A DNA stretch of 57,993 bases, taken from JALOAD01 sp023228995 [NCBI: Candidatus Muiribacterium halophilum]. Its GTDB lineage: Bacteria; Muiribacteriota; Muiribacteriia; Muiribacteriales. Below, one piece after another: positions 41,816 to 50,751 of the stretch; positions within the stretch are counted from its first letter, which is position 1, and the number at the start of each line of letters is the position of its first letter. The stretch covers positions 1 through 57,993 of the forward strand of contig JALOAD010000019.1 in NCBI GenBank assembly GCA_023228995.1, in the 5' to 3' direction. Under the pieces are notes generated by a model. It was not told where the DNA came from. It saw nothing but the letters and a program-made list of their open reading frames with translations, and made no database searches. A program made the position numbers and the translations under genes.

Positions 41816-43182
41816 CTTTTACAATTATCCTTTATTTTCAATCCATTTATAAATGCAATTGAAAGTTGTTCAATTCTTGAAATTATCTTTTTTACTTTTC
41901 TTGAAAAATACGCATGGGCAAGTAATGCTGGTATTGCAACTATTAGTCCGTATTTTGTAGTAATAAGAGCTTCCGATATACCATTTGATAAAAGACTTGC
42001 TTTCCCGCTTCCAAATACAGTTACAAGGTTAAAAGTATGTATCATACCTGTTACAGTTCCTAAAAGTCCAAGAAGTGGTGAAGCTGCTGCTGATACTGCC
42101 AGTATTGTTAAGTTTTTTTGAAGATATGGTAATTGAAATAGTATTTTTTCATGCATTATTTCTTCAATATCTTCTTTTGAAGCATTCATGTGATGAATCC
42201 CTTCATAAATGACAGGTCCAAGTGCTTTTCCTAAGGATTTTGCTTCTTTGAAAGCTTCAGAAATATTACATTCAGATATATGTTCAAGTATTTTTTCAAT
42301 AGTATTTTCTTTTTCAAGATTTATATTCCATAATGAAACAATCTTGTAAATTATTGTTATAAAACAGATTATACCCAAAGCTATTATTGGATATAATATA
42401 TAACCTCCTTTTCTAAACTCATCGGCTAATCCTCTTTCTAGTTCTGAAATCCTCTGAGCTTCTCCAAGACTTATATCAACTGGAAGTAATATTTTTTGAT
42501 TTTTTTTGAAACTTTCAGAATAAATTTCAGAGTTTTTAACAATTACAGGAAATATTCTATTTTGTTGAGATAATGAAGTCCAAATTGGGCTATTATTGTT
42601 TTCTGTAAAAAATTCTACAGGTCCATAATTATAAAATATTCCATTAATTACATCACCATTTTTATTAATAGCATTTCCAATGAATTGTCTTCCACCGATT
42701 TTTTCTTTATTATAATTTCCAATATGTGTAATTAAAGATTCAATACTTTTTTTTGAAAGATTCAAGTTTGAGTCAAGTATATTTTTACTTATATCATTTA
42801 CAATTTCATTTTTATCAATAATATCCGAAAATACTCTTGTTTTTGGTATATTTTCTAAATATTCTTGAATTAATGAAAAAACATAATCTTTATCACTATC
42901 AAGCATATTAAGTTGTTTTTTAAGATCTTCAAAATTACCTTCACTAGACATAAGTATATTTCGCTGATATCTGAAAGTATCTCTTTTTTGGCTAAGAATA
43001 CTATTAAGTTTCATAATATCTTTTGCTAGAGGAATTCTTTCTTTATCTATATTATTTCTAATTTCAACAAGTTCTTTTCTTTCCTTTTCAAGAATAGATT
43101 CTGCTTTTTTAATATCATCAGTTAAATTTCCAAATACTGTAACTATATTCAAAGTAATTATTATTAAAATTTTCCAATACAT
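41812..43182 (-). CDS. TtpC-like MotA/TolQ/ExbB protein
   Basis: 456 residues: signal peptide, a periplasmic coiled coil (25-110), a further periplasmic region, then three membrane helices with the ExbB core ASPLLGLLGTVTGMIHTFNL and GISEALITTKYGLIVAIPAL. This long ExbB-like protein with a periplasmic N-terminal region is typical of TtpC, the extra component of Vibrio TonB2 systems. It lies between DUF3450 and exbB, as there. Confidence 0.87.
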   Translation of the reverse strand: MYWKILIIITLNIVTVFGNLTDDIKKAESILEKERKELVEIRNNIDKERIPLAKDIMKLNSILSQKRDTFRYQRNILMSSEGNFEDLKKQLNMLDSDKDYVFSLIQEYLENIPKTRVFSDIIDKNEIVNDISKNILDSNLNLSKKSIESLITHIGNYNKEKIGGRQFIGNAINKNGDVINGIFYNYGPVEFFTENNNSPIWTSLSQQNRIFPVIVKNSEIYSESFKKNQKILLPVDISLGEAQRISELERGLADEFRKGGYILYPIIALGIICFITIIYKIVSLWNINLEKENTIEKILEHISECNISEAFKEAKSLGKALGPVIYEGIHHMNASKEDIEEIMHEKILFQLPYLQKNLTILAVSAAASPLLGLLGTVTGMIHTFNLVTVFGSGKASLLSNGISEALITTKYGLIVAIPALLAHAYFSRKVKKIISRIEQLSIAFINGLKIKDNCKR

Positions 43183-43184
43183 TT

Positions 43185-43952
43185 TTACCTCACCTTATAA
43201 AACGGAAGTTTTAGCCATTCAGCAGGTCTTTCTTTTGTAAATATATCAATTGCATGTTTAACAGAATTTTTAATACTATTATCCTCGATAAACTCCCATT
43301 TATCTTCTCTAAATATAAGAATTCCTGAATTTTCCCCATTTTCTGATAAAGCAAATCCGCATGAAAGTCCCGCATAAAGAATTTTATATTCTCTTTTTTC
43401 TTCATTCCCAAGCATTTGCATATCAATATGAAAAGTATTATTGAGTTTTTCAATATGCGAATAAATAGAAAAAACAAGTTGTAATTTTTGTGAATTTGAT
43501 AGTTTATCCCAAGAATTAAGTCTATTAACAAAAACATCTAAATGTTTTTTCAAACCATTTGGAAGTATTTTAACAATATCAAGTATATTTTCTCGAGCTT
43601 TTAAAACAACAGATAATAAACTTTTTAAAAACTTCTCATTTTCATCCTTTTCTCTAATAAATTCAGCATAAGTTTCCGAAGCTGAAGAATTTTCATTTTG
43701 CATTTTTTCAATTTCATTATCAAGATATTCACATTCTTTTAATAAAAGTTTTTTTTCTTCCTCAAGAATTTTGTAATCAGAATTCCATTTTTGTTTTTCA
43801 TAACTTATTTCCTGACGAATTTTACCAATATTATTCATAATATTTTCAAGCTTTTCAAACTCACCTGGAATTTCAGAAAAACAACACAGGGAAAATATAA
43901 ATATAATCCCTGTGAAAACAAACATTTTTTTATTATTAATTAAATAAAACAT
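43185..43952 (-). CDS. DUF3450 periplasmic protein
   Basis: 255 residues: signal peptide, coiled coil (30-110), then a globular part with YKILYAGLSCGFALSENGEN, the conserved DUF3450 block, and the final LKLPFYKVR. DUF3450 genes precede ttpC/exbB/exbD/tonB in Vibrio-type TonB2 operons. Its role is unknown; probably it links the energiser to the periplasm. Confidence 0.83.
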   Translation of the reverse strand: MFYLINNKKMFVFTGIIFIFSLCCFSEIPGEFEKLENIMNNIGKIRQEISYEKQKWNSDYKILEEEKKLLLKECEYLDNEIEKMQNENSSASETYAEFIREKDENEKFLKSLLSVVLKARENILDIVKILPNGLKKHLDVFVNRLNSWDKLSNSQKLQLVFSIYSHIEKLNNTFHIDMQMLGNEEKREYKILYAGLSCGFALSENGENSGILIFREDKWEFIEDNSIKNSVKHAIDIFTKERPAEWLKLPFYKVR

Positions 43953-43955
43953 ATA

Positions 43956-46151
43956 TTAAAACCCCATTTCCATACCAATATATAAAATTCTTCCAGTTAA
44001 AGGCATATAAATAAAAGCAGCATCATCTGTTCTTCTATCTTTTTGAATTTTATCAGTAAGATTTTTAGCACCTAAAAAATACTTTATACCAGTTTCTTTA
44101 TCTACTTTTTCAATTCTCAAATTAGCCTGCCAATAGCCTGAAGTTCTCTTAATCTCGTTTTTATCAACTCCATTATCAGCATAATAATCAATATATTGTT
44201 TTCCAGTAAATTCACTTCCTAACATAATAGAAACATCATCTAAAGCTTTAATGCTATAATTCAAACCCATTTTTATATCAGGAACTCTAGGAAGATTTTC
44301 ACTATCTGATGCAAATTTACCATTCTGATAATCGTTCTTTGTAATATCAGCCCAATCACTTCTTGGACCATTGTATTTAGCATTTGTATAAGTTAAATAA
44401 CCAGTAAATTCATTTTTATTATTCATAACTTTTTCATACTCGAATTCAATTCCAGTAGCAACTGCTTCACCCTCATTAATCCATTCATAATCATAATTTC
44501 TTGCAATAGCATTTGCTGAAACTGCATCTGAAAGTTCTATTTTTTTATCAATAGCAGTTCTAAAAATATTAACACCATATCTATGGTCTTTTTTCTTCCA
44601 ATCAGCACTCATACCAATATGCAAAGAATCTTCAGGATCAAGATTATTACCTTTATAAACTCTCGGAGAACCCGAACAAAGATGAAGATCTTCAGAAAAC
44701 GAATAAGGAACTCTAAATCCAGTACCAATATTAACTCTCAAAGTAATATCATCCTCAGGTTTATAAACAATTGCAGCCCTTGGATTAACAGCATTTTTTT
44801 TATAAGAATTATTTTCATCAGCAAGACCAGCAATAACAGTATTAGCAAAAGTTCTACCTTTAAAATGATCTTCACTTTCATGCTTGTCATATCTTAAACC
44901 AAAAACAATCTCAGTCCTTTCATTTTTTTTAAATTCATTTTGAATATAAAGACCAGTATTAGTAGCTTCTTTATCACTAATTGAAAGAAAAGCAGTACCA
45001 TTAGCATTTATAATACCATCGCTATCAAAAAAATAATTCCCAAACTCTTTCATATCATTCTTTGAATAAGCAAGTCCAAAAAGCATATTATTTTTATCTT
45101 TAGAAATTTTATAATCAATACCAAAAACATTGTTTTTTTCATCAGCAATATAAGGTTTGAGTATATCAGAAGTAGGATAAACACCCATTTCACCTAAATA
45201 ATCACCAACAAAAGTATCATTTGTAGCATCTCTTTTATGTTCAGAATAATTAAAGTTATAAGTAATATCCCTATTTTCATCAATTTTTTTATTATAAGAA
45301 AGAGTATAATCATCCCTGTTTGTAGTAATATTTTCAGTTCCTTCAGCAAACGGATTATCAATATCACCAGTAATATCCCCACCTTTTCTTTTTTCACTAA
45401 TACCAGCATAAGCAAAAGTAAGCATATCATTACCAGAAATTTCATAAATATTAGTTCTAAATCCAATAGAAGAATTTTCACTATTAACCCTATCAGAACT
45501 AGTACCACCATCATTATCAAAACCCTCATCAATAGCACTTTGACTATCTTTTTGAGCATTAATTATAATATCAGCCTTATCACCAAGTCTTTTTACTGCA
45601 CTAATCATATAACTATCAGTATTATTTTCACCTTTTTGAAATCCAAATAAAACCTCAGAATCATTACCATCAGTAAGAATAGGTCTTTTAGAAATAATGT
45701 TTATAACACCAGCAACACCACCAGAACCATAAAGAGCAGAACCAGCACCTTCAATAATCTCAATTCTACTAATATTTGAAGCAGGAATCTGTTGAAGACC
45801 ATAAACAGCAGCAAGTCCAGAGTAAATAGGTTGACCATCAATGAGAATTTGAAGATCATCAGAAGGAAGACCATGCATTCTCACCATAGAAAAATTACAA
45901 GCAGAACACTGCTGTTCAATATGAAGACCAGGAATATTTTCAAGAGCTTGATAAAGATTAACAGCACCCTTAGCAGTAATCTGTTCGCTGGTAATAACAC
46001 TAGTCCTAACAGCAACCTCATCAATTCTCTTCTCAGATTTAGTACCAGTAACAACAATCTGATCAAGCTTAAAATCCGGCGAATTGTTCGCCCAAGCAAA
46101 GTTTAGTAAAACAGATGAAACAATCAATCCCAAAACAAATGACTTTTTCAT
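43956..46151 (-). CDS. TonB-dependent receptor with a Cys pair in the plug
   Basis: 731 residues: signal peptide, TonB-box region (LDQIVVTGTK), plug and full barrel with an aromatic C-terminus (GMEMGF). The plug has QQCSACNFSMVRMHGLPSDD (81-100), the CxxC-type plug found in one receptor group of anaerobes. NLDPEDSLHIG is the NPNL-like block. It is the first gene of the TonB2-like operon, so it is probably the main client of that energiser. The ligand is unknown: heme, siderophore, or a metal complex. Confidence 0.88.
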   Translation of the reverse strand: MKKSFVLGLIVSSVLLNFAWANNSPDFKLDQIVVTGTKSEKRIDEVAVRTSVITSEQITAKGAVNLYQALENIPGLHIEQQCSACNFSMVRMHGLPSDDLQILIDGQPIYSGLAAVYGLQQIPASNISRIEIIEGAGSALYGSGGVAGVINIISKRPILTDGNDSEVLFGFQKGENNTDSYMISAVKRLGDKADIIINAQKDSQSAIDEGFDNDGGTSSDRVNSENSSIGFRTNIYEISGNDMLTFAYAGISEKRKGGDITGDIDNPFAEGTENITTNRDDYTLSYNKKIDENRDITYNFNYSEHKRDATNDTFVGDYLGEMGVYPTSDILKPYIADEKNNVFGIDYKISKDKNNMLFGLAYSKNDMKEFGNYFFDSDGIINANGTAFLSISDKEATNTGLYIQNEFKKNERTEIVFGLRYDKHESEDHFKGRTFANTVIAGLADENNSYKKNAVNPRAAIVYKPEDDITLRVNIGTGFRVPYSFSEDLHLCSGSPRVYKGNNLDPEDSLHIGMSADWKKKDHRYGVNIFRTAIDKKIELSDAVSANAIARNYDYEWINEGEAVATGIEFEYEKVMNNKNEFTGYLTYTNAKYNGPRSDWADITKNDYQNGKFASDSENLPRVPDIKMGLNYSIKALDDVSIMLGSEFTGKQYIDYYADNGVDKNEIKRTSGYWQANLRIEKVDKETGIKYFLGAKNLTDKIQKDRRTDDAAFIYMPLTGRILYIGMEMGF

Positions 46152-46188
46152 AAATTCTCCTTATGTTAGTTAAAGCTAATTTAGAGAA

Positions 46189-46217
46189 AATTTACAAAAT
46201 TCAAGCTATAAAGTCAA
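46189..46217 (-). promoter_or_regulatory. Promoter of the receptor/TonB2-like operon
   Basis: Minus strand: TTGACT (46217-46212), a 17-base spacer, TAAATT (46194-46189). The RBS AAGGAG precedes the ATG. The iron box lies about 90 bases upstream of this promoter. Confidence 0.55.
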
Positions 46218-46275
46218 GTGAAATTTTGAATTTATTGTATAACACAATGTATTTAATTAAATTTCTGTTTTTTAT

Positions 46276-46304
46276 AACCGAACACTAATTAACAGTGTTC
46301 GGTT
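46276..46304. promoter_or_regulatory. Inverted repeat in the divergent control region
   Basis: AACCGAACAC (46276-46285) and GTGTTCGGTT (46295-46304), a perfect 10-base pair with a 9-base spacer. It sits beside the iron box. The word GTTCGGTT also occurs upstream of the box at 29302-29309, so it may be a second operator; a hairpin terminator is an alternative. Confidence 0.55.
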
Positions 46305-46308
46305 TATT

Positions 46309-46356
46309 TTAGGTTACCCTAACTTTTTTGACAAATAAATTAAATTAAAATATAGT
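46309..46356 (+). promoter_or_regulatory. Iron-box promoter of the Cys-rich peptide gene
   Basis: TTAGGTTACCCTAA (46309-46322), then TTGACA (46328-46333), a 17-base spacer and TATAGT (46351-46356). The architecture is the same as at 29311-29358. Confidence 0.72.
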
Positions 46357-46383
46357 TAGAGAAATTAACTTTGGAGGAAATTC

Positions 46384-46620
46384 ATGAAAGCAATAGCAAA
46401 GATACTATTAATAGGAACACTAATAATACAAACAGGAATAACAGTAACGGCAAAACCAACACATACACATGAAATAAACACATTTATAGAATGTTCTGGT
46501 GGGTGCGGAAATTGCCCAAACGCGGGAAATTGCCCGACATTGCCAGCACCTACAGCTCCTGATACAGATACAGACACAGATTTAAAACCTTCAGATGGTG
46601 ATACAAACTGCCATAATTAA
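46384..46620 (+). CDS. Small secreted Cys-rich peptide under an iron box
   Basis: 78 residues: a signal peptide (about 1-23), a short His-containing stretch (PTHTHE), then ECSGGCGNCPNAGNCP with cysteines 37, 41, 44 and 50, a Pro/Thr/Asp-rich tail and a fifth Cys at 76. A strong promoter, a perfect GGAGG site and a strong terminator surround it, so it is a real monocistronic gene. It is divergent from a TonB receptor whose plug also carries CxxC. It belongs to no family I know. It may be a metal-binding peptide, a secreted metallophore or a precursor of a modified peptide. Confidence 0.72.
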   Translation: MKAIAKILLIGTLIIQTGITVTAKPTHTHEINTFIECSGGCGNCPNAGNCPTLPAPTAPDTDTDTDLKPSDGDTNCHN

Positions 46621-46652
46621 TCAGCTTGCCTCTGATTATTATTTATTTTTAA

Positions 46653-46681
46653 AGACCATAAATAAATGGTCTTTTTTTTTT
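46653..46681 (+). terminator. Terminator of the Cys-rich peptide gene
   Basis: AGACCAT (46653-46659) and ATGGTCT (46666-46672) form a 7-base stem with a 6-base loop, followed by nine T. Confidence 0.9.
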
Positions 46682-46832
46682 ATTTTTTATATTAGAGTTT
46701 TTTTTGAAATTTTTTAGTATCTTTTAGCTTTTTTTTGAGAAAATACGCAAATTATTTATCTAAATGACATCTTAATCGAAAATTTCGCTTATATTAAATA
46801 AAAAAATGCGTATTGCGGAGACCCTAATTCAA

Positions 46833-47060
46833 TTATCTTCTACGGTTTTTTTTATACATTTTTTTGATTTTTTCTACTCTTTCTTCTTTTTCATGAAAGA
46901 TTGAATCTGTCTTCCCTTTTAATAATGCTCTTTGAAATGCCCAAAATATTATAAATATTCCTGCAACAAAAAAAACAAGTCCATTATTACCCGGAAGAAA
47001 TCCTACAAACATTAATACAAGAACAGTTATCACCATTAAAAGTGTTGACCAGTATAGCAT
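46833..47060 (-). CDS. Small two-helix membrane protein
   Basis: 75 residues: two hydrophobic helices (about 5-22 and 28-45) and a basic, charged tail ending KKNRRR. Family unknown. It lies 22 bases after the flavodoxin gene and may be co-transcribed. Confidence 0.55.
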   Translation of the reverse strand: MLYWSTLLMVITVLVLMFVGFLPGNNGLVFFVAGIFIIFWAFQRALLKGKTDSIFHEKEERVEKIKKMYKKNRRR

Positions 47061-47082
47061 TTATGCCCTCTATATTTTTTTA

Positions 47083-47544
47083 TTATTTTGTTTTGAATTC
47101 ATTTACCCATTTATCTACTTCTTCAAAACAACTTGATAAATTAGTGAGTGGATTATAAAATCCTTTTTTAGTTAAAAATCTATCTGTAAATTTTTCTTCT
47201 ATAAATTCAAACGAATCTCCAATTACTCCACTATGACAACAAAAAAAAGATACTTTCCCTTTATAATCATCTTTAATTTTTTCAATAAACCATTTAACTG
47301 GTGGAGATATTGTCCTTGCCCAAACTGGTGAACCTATAATTATATTTTTATATTTTGAAATATCATTTATTTTAGAACATTTTGCTTCTGAATTAAAAAA
47401 TTCTTTATCTCTTAATAAATCTAAATCAATTTTTTTATCTGGTATTAACTCAAATTTTTCACTGTTTAATGATTTTGTAATTTTTTCTGCGATTAATCTT
47501 GTATTCCCTGAAAAACTATAATAAACTACAATTGTATTACTCAA
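47083..47544 (-). CDS. Flavodoxin
   Basis: 153 residues. VVYYSFSGNTRLIAEKI is the FMN phosphate loop and IIIGSPVWARTISPPVKWFI the flavin-stacking region of the short flavodoxin family. It carries electrons at low potential. The TTG start at 47544 is supported by GGAG six bases upstream. Confidence 0.85.
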   Translation of the reverse strand: MSNTIVVYYSFSGNTRLIAEKITKSLNSEKFELIPDKKIDLDLLRDKEFFNSEAKCSKINDISKYKNIIIGSPVWARTISPPVKWFIEKIKDDYKGKVSFFCCHSGVIGDSFEFIEEKFTDRFLTKKGFYNPLTNLSSCFEEVDKWVNEFKTK

Positions 47545-47671
47545 GTAATTCTCCAGTTAACTTTTTTTTCACTTTTATATTATCATTTATTTTTATAATT
47601 TAAAAGTTAACATAGTTATGTTTTACTATAAATATGTTTTTATCCGATATAAAGAGAAAAAGGTATTTTAT

Positions 47672-48064
47672 ATGTCGCTTTTTATTCTTGCTCTAATAAG
47701 TATTATTGTTGTTGTCGTTATAGCATATTTTATTTTTTTTATTTTTACTTATGAAAAAAAAGATAAAAACATGGAAATTGAAAAAACAATAAGTAAAAAA
47801 AATATTTCATCTGAATTATATAATACTAAAGATATGTCTTATTCTGTGGATAAAAAGTTTAAATCACGAGAATCTGCTTTAAAAAAAATGGAAGAAGAAA
47901 ATACTATACCTCCTATTTATGCTGGAAAAAGCAAGAAAAATTCCAAAGAAGAAAAATATCTACGAAAAATAGCAGATAATAATCCTAAACTTCTTGCACA
48001 GATTTTTAAAGATGTTTTAGAAGAAGATCCAGAGTGGAAATTCCTTAAAAAAAATTTAAAGTAA
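47672..48064 (+). CDS. Single-pass membrane protein with a FliF-like tail
   Basis: About 130 residues from the ATG at 47672, which I prefer to one 18 codons earlier because the membrane helix then begins the protein. After the helix comes a charged linker and then KYLRKIADNNPKLLAQIFKD, which resembles the short C-terminal motif by which FliF rings bind FliG. No flagellar gene is nearby, so the likeness may be chance. The end overlaps the convergent EamA gene by 9 bases. Confidence 0.5.
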   Translation: MSLFILALISIIVVVVIAYFIFFIFTYEKKDKNMEIEKTISKKNISSELYNTKDMSYSVDKKFKSRESALKKMEEENTIPPIYAGKSKKNSKEEKYLRKIADNNPKLLAQIFKDVLEEDPEWKFLKKNLK

Positions 48065-48904
48065 AAAAAATGCTCCAATAATCATTATCAATATACCCAC
48101 AGCTCGTTCTTTTATTTTTTCCTTATATAAAACTCTAGCCAGAATTACTGATATTACCATTGAAAGCATATTAGCCGGTTCTGCTACACTTATTTCAATA
48201 GTTTTAATAGCATATAACAAAAATATATAGGAATATGTATTTATCGCTCCAGCTATAAGACTTATAAATGGTTTTTCTATTAACAGTGCAAATTGCAATT
48301 TTTTTCTACCTGTAAAAAAGTTATAAAAATAAAGAATTATGCTTATTTGACTATATAATACAAAACCATATACAACAGGATTTATTTCTTTAATAAGAAT
48401 TTTATCAGCTACCCTACCAACAGAAAGTAGAAGCGAAAAAAGTATCATTAACTGACAAGGTCTATTATTAAAAATAGCTTTAATTGAAAGAAAAAAATTC
48501 CCCTGTCTATTAAGCCAAGAAGAACCATAAATCATCAGAATTAATCCAAAAACTTTATTAAAAGTAAATGATTCACCCAAAAATATAACTGAAATACCAA
48601 GAAGAAAAAAAACATTAAAATTATAAAGAGGCCCAACAAGAGAAACCTCACCATCAGTTAAAGATTTTACATATAAAGTAAATGTTATTGAATAAATTAT
48701 TGCACAAACAAAAATTTTAGCATAAACCCAAAGATCTTGTGGCCATTCTACATGAAATAGAAATGGAATAAAGAAAAAAACAGCAGTAAAGAACAATACA
48801 AAATTAGTACCTTGACCAGAACGAGATTTTCCAAGCTCTTTTACAGCAATTCGTTCATATCCAAGAAGCATAATCCTTGCTGTAAGCGCTAAATATGGCA
48901 ACAT
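48056..48904 (-). CDS. EamA/DMT-family transporter
   Basis: 282 residues with ten hydrophobic segments in two EamA halves; LVGPLYNFNVFFLLGISVIFLGES and SVAEPANMLSMVISVILARVLYKE are the repeated family blocks. Exporter or importer of small metabolites; substrate unknown. Confidence 0.82.
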   Translation of the reverse strand: MLPYLALTARIMLLGYERIAVKELGKSRSGQGTNFVLFFTAVFFFIPFLFHVEWPQDLWVYAKIFVCAIIYSITFTLYVKSLTDGEVSLVGPLYNFNVFFLLGISVIFLGESFTFNKVFGLILMIYGSSWLNRQGNFFLSIKAIFNNRPCQLMILFSLLLSVGRVADKILIKEINPVVYGFVLYSQISIILYFYNFFTGRKKLQFALLIEKPFISLIAGAINTYSYIFLLYAIKTIEISVAEPANMLSMVISVILARVLYKEKIKERAVGILIMIIGAFFLL

Positions 48905-48914
48905 AATAAAAAAT

Positions 48915-48974
48915 TGGGGGTCAGGTCTTCAGAATTCGATTTTGCAAAATCGAATTCCGAAGACCTGACCCCCA
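48915..48974. repeat. 60-base near-perfect palindrome
   Basis: It starts TGGGGGTCAGGTCTTC, ends GAAGACCTGACCCCCA and has a GC centre at 48944/48945 inside TTTTGCAAAA; one mismatch (A48931 against C48958). It lies between the ends of EamA (start side) and ftcD (stop side). GGGGTCAGGTCTTC is similar to REP-type ends associated with RAYTs. It would form a cruciform or a very strong RNA hairpin and can end ftcD transcription. Confidence 0.92.
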
Positions 48975-48979
48975 TAATC

Positions 48980-50641
48980 CTATAAAGTATTCATTTTTTC
49001 TTTTATCTTAGCGGAAATTCTATCTTTTTCATTTAGTAAATTATCGCATTCTGCCAATATATTTTCAATATAATTTAAATCTTCTACTGATGATGCATTT
49101 ATTTTTACATTATAATATGCACCTGTTATCGCTGCTTCTGCACATAACGCTGCAACTCCTGCATCTGAAAGACAATTTGGATTTCCTTTATATGCTACTT
49201 CATAAGCTAATTTTAATACTTCAAGTGAATTTTTCATTGTATTAAACGGTATTTCCATTGCATATTTATTTGATTCTTGAATTGCTTTATTTCTTGTTTT
49301 TTTATCATCTTCTGTTTTTTTAGGAAGTTTTCTTGATTCTACCATTTTATTGTAAGCTTCTGTATCATCATCTATTGCTTGTAAAAGGGATTTTTTTAAA
49401 TTTTGTCCACTTGCTCCAACTTTTTCAAGTAAATCTTTATTTTCTTCATAATCTTTTTTGTAATAAGTCAAATTTGTTACCATTGCTGCAAGAGATGCTC
49501 CTAATGCTCCTAATAATGCTGCAACCGAACCTCCGCCTGGGGCTGGGGAATCACTTGCAAGTTCATCGCAGAATTCTGTTATTTTAAGATCTTTTAATCC
49601 TTTTTTAGTAAAACGATAATCTATAACTTTTTGCTCAATTTCAAAAGGATTTAATTCATCAAGACCCATTGATATTACAGCAGTTCTTAGTATATCCATT
49701 TCAGATAAAGCAACCGAAGTTCCCTGTTTTTTAAGAAAATACAATCCAGCTTCAATAAGTGCATCTTTAGGGATTAATCCAACTAACTCACTTCCTGTAA
49801 CTCTAGCTCCTAATTTTTCAGCCTGCTCTCTGACTGTTTCATAAACTATATGAAGAGGAGTTTCAATATGATCCATAATATTTATTGTTACTTGAGCTCT
49901 TTTATATTCTTCAATAAACCATCCAGTTGCCTGTACATTCTTCAAAAGTCCAGGATTTCTAAGGAATTTACCATCATCTCCTCTTAGACCTTTGCCATTT
50001 TCATCTTTTTGAATCCTTCCGGTTTCTCTAATTTCAAGACCAATTTCTTTTGCAATAGCAGTTCTTGCTGTATTAAGATTAACATTGTATGCAATAAGAA
50101 ATTTCCTAACTCCAATTGCAGTTGCACCGGACTTAGCATTAAATTCAGCTTTACCAAAATCTGGTTTCCATTCAGGGTCTTTAAATTTTTCTTCAAGACC
50201 TTCATACTCACCTTTTCTAATATCAGGTAATCTAACTCTTTCAGGTTTTGATGCAGAAAAACCATATAAATAAACAGGAATATTTAATTCTCTGCCAACT
50301 CTTTCACCTAATTTTTTAGATAATTCAATACATTCATCAAAATCAATTCCTGAAATTGGTATAAATGGGCATACATCAGTAGCTCCCATCCTAGAATGTT
50401 CTCCTTTATGATTTCTCATATCAATAATTTCAGAAGCTTTTTTTATGCCACGAAACGCAGCTTCAAGAACTATTTCAGGTTCACCAGCGATAGTGACTAC
50501 AGTTCTATTAGTAGCTTTTCCAGGATCAACATCAAGAAGTTTTACACCTTCAACTTCCTCTATTGCATCAGTAATAAGTTTAATTTTTTTAAGATCTCTT
50601 CCTTCACTGAAATTTGGAACACATTCAACTAATTTAGCCAT
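48980..50641 (-). CDS. ftcD: Glutamate formimidoyltransferase / formimidoyl-THF cyclodeaminase
   Basis: 553 residues, the fused bifunctional form. The N-terminal part (MAKLVECVPNFSEGRDL to about 320) is the transferase moving the formimino group of formiminoglutamate to tetrahydrofolate; the C-terminal part (from about 335, SPAPGGGSVAALLGALGASL) is the cyclodeaminase giving methenyl-THF and ammonia. It is the last step of histidine degradation in anaerobes. No hut genes are adjacent. RBS AAAGGAG. Confidence 0.95.
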   Translation of the reverse strand: MAKLVECVPNFSEGRDLKKIKLITDAIEEVEGVKLLDVDPGKATNRTVVTIAGEPEIVLEAAFRGIKKASEIIDMRNHKGEHSRMGATDVCPFIPISGIDFDECIELSKKLGERVGRELNIPVYLYGFSASKPERVRLPDIRKGEYEGLEEKFKDPEWKPDFGKAEFNAKSGATAIGVRKFLIAYNVNLNTARTAIAKEIGLEIRETGRIQKDENGKGLRGDDGKFLRNPGLLKNVQATGWFIEEYKRAQVTINIMDHIETPLHIVYETVREQAEKLGARVTGSELVGLIPKDALIEAGLYFLKKQGTSVALSEMDILRTAVISMGLDELNPFEIEQKVIDYRFTKKGLKDLKITEFCDELASDSPAPGGGSVAALLGALGASLAAMVTNLTYYKKDYEENKDLLEKVGASGQNLKKSLLQAIDDDTEAYNKMVESRKLPKKTEDDKKTRNKAIQESNKYAMEIPFNTMKNSLEVLKLAYEVAYKGNPNCLSDAGVAALCAEAAITGAYYNVKINASSVEDLNYIENILAECDNLLNEKDRISAKIKEKMNTL

Positions 50642-50751
50642 AATTCACTCTCCTTTAATTACTTATAACTTAATCAATAAGATAACATATACACGAGAAC
50701 TAGACAATACATAAACAACGATTTTTTAAATAGATTTTATTGTAATATTTT

